Source: Paracoccaceae bacterium
GTDB taxonomy: Bacteria > Pseudomonadota > Alphaproteobacteria > Rhodobacterales > Rhodobacteraceae
Length of the DNA stretch: 64,000 bases
Direction of reading: 5' to 3'
Assembly (NCBI GenBank): GCA_015487165.1
Contig: WFQE01000022.1
Location: 1 to 64,000, forward strand
Shown: positions 52,171-59,410 of the stretch, in pieces
How positions within the stretch are numbered: position 1 is the stretch's first letter
Layout: the number at the start of each line of letters is the position of its first letter
The notes under the pieces: generated by a model
What the model was told of the DNA's origin: nothing
Database searches by the model: none
The model's input: the letters and a program-made list of their open reading frames with translations, nothing else
Made by a program: the position numbers and the translations under genes

Positions 52171-52779
52171 ATGATGGCCATGACCACAGAAACCGACATC
52201 CCCGAAGAGGACCGCCTGCGCGCGGATTTCTACGATTTCCTGGGCGCGCTTCTGGCGGGGCCACCTGACAAGGCGCTTTTGAAAAAGACCGCGGCGCTTG
52301 GCGGAGACGACAGCCCTCTGGGGCAAGCGGTCAGCGCCATGGCGCGGGTGGCGGCGATTTCCAACCCGACCGGGGTCGAGCGCGAATTCACCGCGTTGTT
52401 CATCGGTGTTGGGCGCGGCGAATTGCTACCCTATGCCAGCTATTACCTGACCGGCTTTCTGAACGAAAAGCCGCTTGCAGTGTTGCGCAAGGAAATGGCC
52501 GCGCTGTGCATCACGCGCGCGCCCAATGTGTTCGAACCCGAAGACAATATCGCGTCGCTGTTCGAGATGATGGCCGGAATGATCACCGGGCGTTTCGGCA
52601 AGCCGGTGCCGCTGGCCCGTCAGGCCGAATTCTTCAACCGCCATATCGGCCCCTGGGCCGAACATTTCTTTGCCGATCTCGAGGGGGCCGAAAACTCGGT
52701 CTTTTACGCATCTGTGGGTGCGGCGGGAAAGGCATTCATCGAGATCGAGCGCGAGGCCTTCCGCATGGCGGCGGGCTGA
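52171..52779 (+). CDS. TorD-family molybdoenzyme chaperone
   Basis: A 202-residue all-helical protein of the TorD/DmsD family, which holds the Tat-dependent molybdoenzyme until its cofactor is inserted. Typical features are RADFYDFLGALLAGPPD near the N-terminus, the FTALFIGVGRGELLPYASYY block and EPEDNIASLFEMMAGMI. Located directly before the Tat protein and FDH alpha genes, its client should be that catalytic subunit. Three in-frame ATGs (52171, 52174, 52180) could start it. Confidence 0.88.
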   Translation: MMAMTTETDIPEEDRLRADFYDFLGALLAGPPDKALLKKTAALGGDDSPLGQAVSAMARVAAISNPTGVEREFTALFIGVGRGELLPYASYYLTGFLNEKPLAVLRKEMAALCITRAPNVFEPEDNIASLFEMMAGMITGRFGKPVPLARQAEFFNRHIGPWAEHFFADLEGAENSVFYASVGAAGKAFIEIEREAFRMAAG

Positions 52780-52855
52780 ACGCACGAGAGGGGCATCCCT
52801 GGGGGGAGACCCGAACAACCGCCCTGCAAAGGGCACATCAACAGGAGGAAGAGAG

Positions 52856-53050
52856 ATGAGCGAAAAGGAAAAGGAAGGCGCGCCCAGCCGCCGCGACTTT
52901 CTCAAGCTCGCTTCGGTTTCCGCACCGGCGGCGGTGGCAGCCACCGCCCTGGCCACGACCGAAGCCGAGGCCGAGACGGCCCGAACCGGCGAGGGGGGGA
53001 TGCGGGATACCGCACATATCCGCGCCTATCTGGACAGCGCCCGCTTTTGA
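52856..53050 (+). CDS. small twin-arginine protein of the formate dehydrogenase locus
   Basis: A 64-residue protein with the twin-arginine motif PSRRDFLKLAS (about 10-20), a weakly hydrophobic Ala-rich stretch and a mature part of only some 25 residues. GGAGGAAGAGAG precedes the ATG. Short 'formate dehydrogenase region Tat target' proteins occupy this position in related clusters. It might be an export partner of FDH or a decoy for the chaperone; neither is shown. Confidence 0.8.
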   Translation: MSEKEKEGAPSRRDFLKLASVSAPAAVAATALATTEAEAETARTGEGGMRDTAHIRAYLDSARF

Positions 53051-53054
53051 GGGG

Positions 53055-53072
53055 CTGACCGGAACCGGTCAG
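53055..53072 (+). promoter_or_regulatory. palindrome upstream of fdhA
   Basis: CTGACCGG and CCGGTCAG flank AA, forming a perfect eight-base stem or operator in the gap between the small Tat gene and fdhA. It is immediately followed by a 19-base sequence repeated at the fdhA start. Confidence 0.4.
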
Positions 53073-53090
53073 GGGTAGCGAGACGCCCCC
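53072..53090 (+). repeat. 19-bp near-perfect direct repeat, copy 1 (fdhA leader)
   Basis: GGGGTAGCGAGACGCCCCC recurs at 53181-53199 with a single A/T difference. Both copies have complementary GGGG and CCCC ends and could form small hairpins flanking the fdhA ribosome binding site. Confidence 0.5.
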
Positions 53091-53159
53091 TGGATCGGAG
53101 CAGCAACAATCAATCCGGCAGACGCGGCGCATGGCCGTTTTGCCAAAAGGGAGAAACAC

Positions 53160-56054
53160 ATGCTCAGGAAAAAAACCAACGGGGTTGCGAGACGCCCCCA
53201 GCGGACAAGTCTCCTGTCAGAACTGGCCGAGAAATCGGTTGACCGGCGCGCGTTCCTGCGCGGCTCGGGTCTTGCCATCGGCGGGCTGGCCGCCATCGGT
53301 GCGACCGGCGGAACAGTTACCCGCGCATCGGCCCAGCAGGCCGTCAAGGGCGCAGTCGATACGATCAAGACCGTCTGCACCCATTGCTCGGTCGGCTGTA
53401 CGGTTATTGCCGAGGTCGATAACGGCGTCTGGGTCGGGCAGGAACCCGGCTGGGACAGCCCGTTCAACCTTGGGGCCCATTGTGCCAAGGGTGCCTCGGT
53501 ACGTGAACACGCCCATGGCGAACGCCGCCTGAAATACCCGATGAAGAAAGAAGGCGGTGTCTGGAAGCGCATCAGCTGGGAACAGGCGATCAACGAGATC
53601 GGCGACAAGATGCTGAAGATCCGCGAAGAAAGCGGCCCCGATAGCGTCTATTGGCTGGGCAGCGCCAAGCACAGCAACGAACAGGCCTATCTGTTCCGCA
53701 AGTTCGCCGCCTATTGGGGCACCAACAACGTCGATCACCAGGCACGGATCTGCCATTCGACCACGGTTGCGGGTGTTGCCAATACATGGGGCTACGGCGC
53801 CATGACCAACAGCTATAACGACATCCACAACAGCCGCGCGATGATCCTGTTCGGCTCGAACCCGGCCGAGGCGCATCCGGTGTCGCTGTTGCATATCCTC
53901 AAGGCCAAGGAACAGAACAACGCGCCGTTGATCGTGGTCGATCCGCGGTTTACGCGCACGGCGGCGCACGCCGACGAATATGTGCGTATCCGCCCCGGCA
54001 CCGATGTTGCCGTGATCTGGGGTATCCTTTGGCACATCTTCGAAAATGGCTGGGAAGACAAGGAATTCATCCGCACCCGTGTCTACGGCATGGACGAGAT
54101 CCGCGCCGAGGTGAAGAAATGGACCCCGGATGAGGTCGAGCGCGTCACCGGCGTGCCCGGCAGCCAGATGGAGCGCGTCGCCCGCACGCTGGCCAACAAC
54201 CGCCCCGGCACGCTGATCTGGTGCATGGGCGGCACCCAGCACCATATCGGCAACAACAACACCCGCGCCTACTGCATCCTGCAGCTTGCACTTGGCAACA
54301 TGGCGCGCGCCGGTGGCGGGGCCAACATTTTCCGCGGCCATGACAATGTGCAGGGCGCGACGGATGTCTGCGTTCTCAGCCACAGCCTGCCCGGCTATTA
54401 CGGCCTGTCGGGTGGCGCATGGGCACATTGGGCCCGCGTCTGGGAAGAGGATCTCGATTGGCTCAAGGGCCGGTTCGACAAGCTCAAGACCAAGGACGGC
54501 AAGGAAAAGTCCCTGATGAACCTCAAGGGCATTCCTGTCAGCCGTTGGATTGATGGCGTGCTTGAGAAGAAGGACAATATCGACCAGCCCGACAATGTGC
54601 GTGCGATGGTTCTGTGGGGCCATGCGCCCAACTCGCAGACCCGCGGCGTCGAGATGAAAAAGGCGATGGAGATGCTCGACCTGCTGGTCGTGGTTGACCC
54701 CTATCCGACAGTCTCGGCCGTCATGCATGACCGCACCGACGGGGTGTATCTGCTGCCCGCCTCGACCCAGTTCGAGACCCGCGGCTCGGTCACCGCTTCG
54801 AACCGTTCGGTGCAGTGGCGTGACAAGGTTGTCGAACCCCTGTTCGAAAGCCTGCCGGATCACGTCATCATGGCCAAGTTCGCCAAGAAGCTGGGCTTTG
54901 CCGACCGTCTGTTCCGCAATATCAGCATGGACGGCGAGGACGAGCCAAATGTCGAGGACATCCTGCGCGAGATCAATCGCGGCATGTGGACCATCGGTTA
55001 TACCGGCTGGGCGCCCGAGCGCATCAAGGCGCATATGAAGTACCAGCACACCTTTGACCGGACCACGCTCCAAGCCGTGGGTGGCCCGCTTGACGGTGAA
55101 TATTACGGCCTGCCGTGGCCGTGCTGGGGCACGCCCGAAATGAAACACCCGGGCACGCCGATCCTTTATGACATGAGCAAACCCGTCGCCAAGGGCGGCC
55201 TGACCTTCCGCGCCCGCTTTGGCGTTGAGAGAAACGGCGTCAACCTGCTGGCCGAGGGGGTGTATTCGCAGGGCTCGGAAATCAAGGATGGCTACCCCGA
55301 GTTCACCATGGCGATGCTCAAGCAGCTTGGCTGGGACAAGGATCTGACCGACGAGGAACGCGCCACCATCGAAAAGATCGCCGGCGACAAGACCAACTGG
55401 AAGACCGACCTTTCGGGCGGCATCCAGCGCGTCGCGATCAAGCATGGCTGCGCCCCCTTCGGCAACGCCAAGGCGCGTGCCGTGGTCTGGACCTTCCCCG
55501 ACCCGGTGCCTGTTCACCGCGAGCCGCTATACACCCCGCGGCGCGACCTTGTGGCGGATTATCCGACCTACAAGGACAAGCGGGCCTATCGTCTGCCCAC
55601 GCTTTATGAATCGATCCAGAAACAGGATTTCAGCAAGGATTATCCCATGATCCTGACATCCGGTCGCTTGGTCGAATACGAAGGCGGTGGCGACGAGACG
55701 CGTTCGAACCCCTGGCTGGCCGAGCTTCAGCAAGAGATGTTTGCGGAAATCCATCCGCGTGATGCCAATAATCTGGGTATCCGCGATGGTCAGGACATCT
55801 GGGTCGAGGGCGCCGAAGGGGCCAAGGTCAAGGTCAAGGCGATGGTCACCCGTCGGGTCGGCGAAGGCGTTGTCTTCATGCCGTTCCACTTTGGCGGTCA
55901 TTTCCAGGGCAAGGACCTGCGGGACAAATATCCCGACGGGGCCGACCCCTATGTGCTTGGCGAAGCGGCCAACACGGCGATGACCTATGGCTATGACAGC
56001 GTGACCCAGATGCAGGAGACGAAAGTCACCCTGTGCAAGGTCACCGCAGCGTAA
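53160..56054 (+). CDS. fdhA: formate dehydrogenase alpha subunit (Mo/W, cysteine type, Tat-exported)
   Basis: A 964-residue catalytic subunit oxidising formate to carbon dioxide. The Tat motif DRRAFLRGSG is at residues 28-37. Cys73, Cys76, Cys80 and Cys108 bind the proximal [4Fe-4S] cluster. Cys199 in QARICHSTTVAGV is the expected metal ligand, so the enzyme uses cysteine, not selenocysteine. Conserved molybdopterin guanine dinucleotide regions follow, ending in the typical C-terminal barrel (VMPFHFGGH-like). AAAAGGGAG precedes the ATG. The Tat signal and cytochrome b subunit place the active site in the periplasm. Confidence 0.95.
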   Translation: MLRKKTNGVARRPQRTSLLSELAEKSVDRRAFLRGSGLAIGGLAAIGATGGTVTRASAQQAVKGAVDTIKTVCTHCSVGCTVIAEVDNGVWVGQEPGWDSPFNLGAHCAKGASVREHAHGERRLKYPMKKEGGVWKRISWEQAINEIGDKMLKIREESGPDSVYWLGSAKHSNEQAYLFRKFAAYWGTNNVDHQARICHSTTVAGVANTWGYGAMTNSYNDIHNSRAMILFGSNPAEAHPVSLLHILKAKEQNNAPLIVVDPRFTRTAAHADEYVRIRPGTDVAVIWGILWHIFENGWEDKEFIRTRVYGMDEIRAEVKKWTPDEVERVTGVPGSQMERVARTLANNRPGTLIWCMGGTQHHIGNNNTRAYCILQLALGNMARAGGGANIFRGHDNVQGATDVCVLSHSLPGYYGLSGGAWAHWARVWEEDLDWLKGRFDKLKTKDGKEKSLMNLKGIPVSRWIDGVLEKKDNIDQPDNVRAMVLWGHAPNSQTRGVEMKKAMEMLDLLVVVDPYPTVSAVMHDRTDGVYLLPASTQFETRGSVTASNRSVQWRDKVVEPLFESLPDHVIMAKFAKKLGFADRLFRNISMDGEDEPNVEDILREINRGMWTIGYTGWAPERIKAHMKYQHTFDRTTLQAVGGPLDGEYYGLPWPCWGTPEMKHPGTPILYDMSKPVAKGGLTFRARFGVERNGVNLLAEGVYSQGSEIKDGYPEFTMAMLKQLGWDKDLTDEERATIEKIAGDKTNWKTDLSGGIQRVAIKHGCAPFGNAKARAVVWTFPDPVPVHREPLYTPRRDLVADYPTYKDKRAYRLPTLYESIQKQDFSKDYPMILTSGRLVEYEGGGDETRSNPWLAELQQEMFAEIHPRDANNLGIRDGQDIWVEGAEGAKVKVKAMVTRRVGEGVVFMPFHFGGHFQGKDLRDKYPDGADPYVLGEAANTAMTYGYDSVTQMQETKVTLCKVTAA
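53181..53199 (+). repeat. 19-bp near-perfect direct repeat, copy 2 (fdhA codons 8-14)
   Basis: GGGGTTGCGAGACGCCCCC lies inside the fdhA leader-peptide codons and matches copy 1 at 53072-53090 at 18 of 19 bases. Confidence 0.5.
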
Positions 56055-56065
56055 GGAGAAAAAAC

Positions 56066-56659
56066 ATGGCACGAATGAAATTTCTTTGTGACGCCGAACG
56101 CTGCATCGAGTGCAACGCCTGTGTCACCGCCTGCAAGAACGAGCACGAGGTTCCCTGGGGTATCAACCGGCGGCGGGTCGTCACCATCAATGACGGCACA
56201 CCGGGGGAACGGTCGATCTCGATCGCCTGCATGCATTGTTCCGATGCACCCTGCATGGCGGTCTGCCCGGTAGACGTGTTCTACCAGACCCCCGACGGTG
56301 TGGTGCTGCATTCCAAGGATCTGTGCATCGGTTGCGGTTACTGCTTTTACGCATGCCCCTTTGGCGCGCCGCAGTATCCGCAGGCCGGCAATTTCGGCAG
56401 CCGCGGCAAGATGGACAAGTGCACCTTCTGCAACGGTGGCCCGGAAGAGGACATGTCGCAGGCCGAGTTCCAGAAATACGGCCGCAACCGGATCGCCGAG
56501 GGCAAGCTGCCCATCTGCGCCGAAATGTGTGCGACCAAGGCCCTGCTGGCGGGCGATGGCGACGTGGTGTCAGCCATCTACCGCGAGCGCGTCGTCGCGC
56601 GCGGCTTTGGCTCGGGCGCCTGGGGCTGGGGCACGGCCTATGGCCAGAAGGGCGGCTGA
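56066..56659 (+). CDS. fdh3B: formate dehydrogenase iron-sulfur (beta) subunit
   Basis: A 197-residue electron-transfer subunit with four [4Fe-4S] clusters: CIECNACVTACKNEHEVP, CMHCSDAPCMAVCP, CIGCGYCFYACPFGAPQ, plus CTFCNGG with a later CAEMCATKAL. It passes electrons from the catalytic subunit to the membrane cytochrome b. It follows fdhA by 11 bases with AAGGAGAAAAAAC before the ATG. It has no own signal, so it is exported bound to the alpha subunit. Confidence 0.94.
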   Translation: MARMKFLCDAERCIECNACVTACKNEHEVPWGINRRRVVTINDGTPGERSISIACMHCSDAPCMAVCPVDVFYQTPDGVVLHSKDLCIGCGYCFYACPFGAPQYPQAGNFGSRGKMDKCTFCNGGPEEDMSQAEFQKYGRNRIAEGKLPICAEMCATKALLAGDGDVVSAIYRERVVARGFGSGAWGWGTAYGQKGG

Positions 56660-56722
56660 GGCGTTCTGATGCCTGATGCCGGCCACCCAATAATGCGGGA
56701 GGGCCGGTATCGCACAAGATTA

Positions 56723-56760
56723 CGGGTGCCACGAGCGGCATTGTCGTTTCGTGGCACCCG
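56723..56760 (+). terminator. strong hairpin between beta and gamma subunit genes
   Basis: CGGGTGCCACGA (56723-56734) pairs perfectly with TCGTGGCACCCG (56749-56760) over a 14-base loop in the 130-base gap. No T-tract follows; it probably stabilises the fdhAB message or reduces read-through to the gamma subunit and two-component genes. Confidence 0.55.
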
Positions 56761-56789
56761 GTTCATGCCATAAAAGAGGGGGAAGAAAG

Positions 56790-58001
56790 ATGTGGTTCAC
56801 CCGCATGGCCGCCGTCATGCTGAGCGTTGCCCTGCTTGCGGGAACCAGCGCTCCGGCGGTTTCACAGAATTCGGACAACACGCGCGCGGCAACCGGTGGT
56901 GCGCAGACGCTTGAAGACATACTTGCCCGGCAGAAGGGCCTGAAGGTGGACAGCCGGTTCCGCAGTTCGCAAATAGGTTCGCCTGACGCGGCCCAACCGG
57001 CAACGGCACCGCTGGGCACATTGGGGGGCGCGTCGGATGCCGATGTCTTTCGCGCACTTCGATACGGCAAGGCGCGGCTGACCTCGACAGTCCCCGGAGA
57101 GCTGGGAAAGGTTGTCATTCAGGATGGAGGCATGCGCTGGCTTGAATTCAGGCGTGGGCCGCTGCCCAGATATGGCGGCTTTGCGCTGGTTGCGGTGATC
57201 GTCCTGCTGGCGCTGTTCTATTCGATCCGCGGTCGCATTCGTCTGGACGGCAAGCCGGCGGGGCGAACCATCGTGCGTTTCAAGACCCTTGAACGCATCG
57301 GCCACTGGTCGATGGCCATTCCTTTCGTCGTTCTTGCATTGACGGGGTTGACCCTGACCTTTGGCCGTGTCGCGCTGATCCCCGTTCTGGGCAAACCTGC
57401 CTTTTCGCTGGTCGCGGCCGGGGGGAAATATCTGCACCATTATCTTGCCTGGGTTTTCATGTTCGGGCTGGTGCTTAGCGCAGCTCTGTGGATATGGGAC
57501 AACATTCCCGCGCGCCATGATCTGAAATGGCTGATGCGGGCAGGCGGGTTGCTGACCAAGGGCGTTCATCCCCCCGCGGGCAAGTTCAACGCCGGTGAAA
57601 AGATCCTGTTCTGGATTGTCATCCTGTTTGGTCTGATCGTCTCGCTGACCGGCCTGTCATTGCTGTTCCCATACAGCATCGACATCGTGACGCCGGTGCT
57701 TGGCGTGTTCGACAGGCTCGGTTTGGCCGACGTACTGGGCTTTGGGGTGACTGAAGGGACATTCACGCCGCAGGAACAGATGCAGATTGCGCAGCTCTGG
57801 CATGCGGTTGTCGCCTTTGCCTTCATGGCCGTGATCCTGGGGCACATATATATCGGCACGATCGGCATGGAGGGTGCGCTTGACGCCATGACCAAGGGCG
57901 AGGTTGATATAGAGTGGGCGAAGGAGCATCATGACCTCTGGTATGAAGAGGTTGTTTCCGCCGAATCCGACAAGCGGGGGGCAGAAACGCCCGCCGAATG
58001 A
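56790..58001 (+). CDS. fdhC: formate dehydrogenase cytochrome b (gamma) subunit
   Basis: A 403-residue membrane subunit that anchors the enzyme and passes electrons to quinone. Residues 1-26 look like a signal peptide or first helix. A periplasmic stretch follows (about 27-130), then five membrane helices (about 137-385) with heme-ligand His candidates in FKTLERIGHWSMAIPFVVLA, KYLHHYLAWVFMFGLVLSAA and IAQLWHAVVAFAFMAVILGH. The ATG at 56790 is preferred to an in-frame ATG at 56751 inside the hairpin. Its stop overlaps the regulator gene by four bases. Confidence 0.92.
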   Translation: MWFTRMAAVMLSVALLAGTSAPAVSQNSDNTRAATGGAQTLEDILARQKGLKVDSRFRSSQIGSPDAAQPATAPLGTLGGASDADVFRALRYGKARLTSTVPGELGKVVIQDGGMRWLEFRRGPLPRYGGFALVAVIVLLALFYSIRGRIRLDGKPAGRTIVRFKTLERIGHWSMAIPFVVLALTGLTLTFGRVALIPVLGKPAFSLVAAGGKYLHHYLAWVFMFGLVLSAALWIWDNIPARHDLKWLMRAGGLLTKGVHPPAGKFNAGEKILFWIVILFGLIVSLTGLSLLFPYSIDIVTPVLGVFDRLGLADVLGFGVTEGTFTPQEQMQIAQLWHAVVAFAFMAVILGHIYIGTIGMEGALDAMTKGEVDIEWAKEHHDLWYEEVVSAESDKRGAETPAE

Positions 58002-59410
58002 GGGGCCCGCTCTGCATGGCCGTAACACGAAAGATCGATATGCCCCCCGGGGCAGCAGGACAATCCGGGGCAGAGTTCGGCCCCGGGCTGGCCTCGTCAT
58101 CGATTCTGGTCGTCGATGACGAACCGGGCATGCGAAACTTTCTGGTCAAGATCCTGACCCCGCGCTGCAAGAAGGTGGAACAGGCCGCCAATGTCGAAGA
58201 GGCCTCGCGTGCGCTGGATAGATCGCATTTCGATATTGTCATCCTCGACAATGTGATGCCGGGCAAGTCCGGGTTGGAATGGCTGCACGAGCAACGCAAG
58301 GTCGGTTTTTTTGCCGATGCGATCCTGATCACCGCCTTTGCCGATCTGGAAACCGCAATTCAGGCCTTGCGGGCCGGCGCGGCGGATTTCGTGCTGAAAC
58401 CGTTCCGTTCAAACCAGATCCTGAATGCTGTTGCCCGCAGTATCGACAGGCAGCATCTGCGTCGTGAAAACTATCTGCTGAAATATGAATTGTCGGCCGA
58501 TGCGACCGCCGGTCGGGGACGGCTGCTTGGCCGTTCACAGGTGATTTCCGATATTCGCACCATGCTGGAAAGGGTAGCCTCGGCACCGACCCCGGTGCTG
58601 TTCACCGGCGACAGCGGCACCGGCAAGGAAATCGCGGCACGCACCCTTCACGCCATGTCTGACCGGGCGGACAAGCCGTTCGTGCCGGTGAACTGTGCGG
58701 CGGTGTCGCCTGACGCCATTGCCAACGAGCTGTTCGGATCTATTTCGGGCGGGTTTGATGGCAATGATGATCGTCGCGATGGCCTGCTGTTTCACGCCCG
58801 CGGCGGAACGCTGTTCTTTGACGAAATCAGGGAAATGCCCCTGTCTGTTCAGGCGACCCTGCTGCGGGTGATCGAGGAAATGCGCATTCGCCCCATCGGT
58901 TCTGCCCGCGAGGTGCCACTGAACCTGCGCCTGATGTTTGCAACCAACGCCGACCTTGAAGAAGCCGTGAAAGAGGGTCATTTCCGCAAGGACCTGTTCC
59001 ACCGGATCAATGTTCTGAACATCCGCATGCCGCGCTTGGCCGAGCGCAAGGAAGACATCTTTGATCTGGCGTCCATGTTCATGAAAAAGCTGTCGCATGA
59101 ATTGGGCGTTCCCCCGCTGCCTCTGCCCGAAGGGGTGCTGATCAAGATGGCCTGCTATGACTGGCCGGGCAATGTGCGCGAGCTGCGCAACCTGATCGAG
59201 CGGTCCTTGATCCTTGGGGAATATCCACCCGAATTCTGCGACGCCAACGAATGTGAATCGCCCGAAGCGGTGGATTCCCTGCAGGCAGTCGAGCGTCGCC
59301 ACATTCTGGCGGTTCTCGAAGCATGCAACGGAAACCGGGCCGAGGCCGCGCGGCGTCTTGGCGTCTCACGCAAGACCATCGACCGAAAATGCGCGATGTG
59401 GAATGTCTGA
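57998..59410 (+). CDS. NtrC-type response regulator lacking the GAFTGA loop
   Basis: A 470-residue regulator: receiver domain with Asp40/Asp41 and phosphorylation site Asp84 (IVILDNVMPGKSG), AAA+ domain with Walker A GDSGTGKE (204-211) and Walker B GGTLFFDEI (269-277), and a Fis-type helix-turn-helix (about 440-465, EAARRLGVSRKTIDRKC). The loop that contacts sigma-54, normally GAFTGA, reads GGFDGN at 251-256. Such degenerate loops occur in relatives that activate sigma-70 promoters, like Rhodobacter capsulatus NtrC. Co-transcription with FDH suggests it controls this locus. Confidence 0.9.
   Translation: MRGPLCMAVTRKIDMPPGAAGQSGAEFGPGLASSSILVVDDEPGMRNFLVKILTPRCKKVEQAANVEEASRALDRSHFDIVILDNVMPGKSGLEWLHEQRKVGFFADAILITAFADLETAIQALRAGAADFVLKPFRSNQILNAVARSIDRQHLRRENYLLKYELSADATAGRGRLLGRSQVISDIRTMLERVASAPTPVLFTGDSGTGKEIAARTLHAMSDRADKPFVPVNCAAVSPDAIANELFGSISGGFDGNDDRRDGLLFHARGGTLFFDEIREMPLSVQATLLRVIEEMRIRPIGSAREVPLNLRLMFATNADLEEAVKEGHFRKDLFHRINVLNIRMPRLAERKEDIFDLASMFMKKLSHELGVPPLPLPEGVLIKMACYDWPGNVRELRNLIERSLILGEYPPEFCDANECESPEAVDSLQAVERRHILAVLEACNGNRAEAARRLGVSRKTIDRKCAMWNV

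Noticed and set aside
53217-55517. A 766-residue open frame on the minus strand opposite fdhA
   Set aside because: It is an antisense shadow of a strongly conserved enzyme, caused by high GC at third codon positions; its product shows no motif and has no ribosome site.
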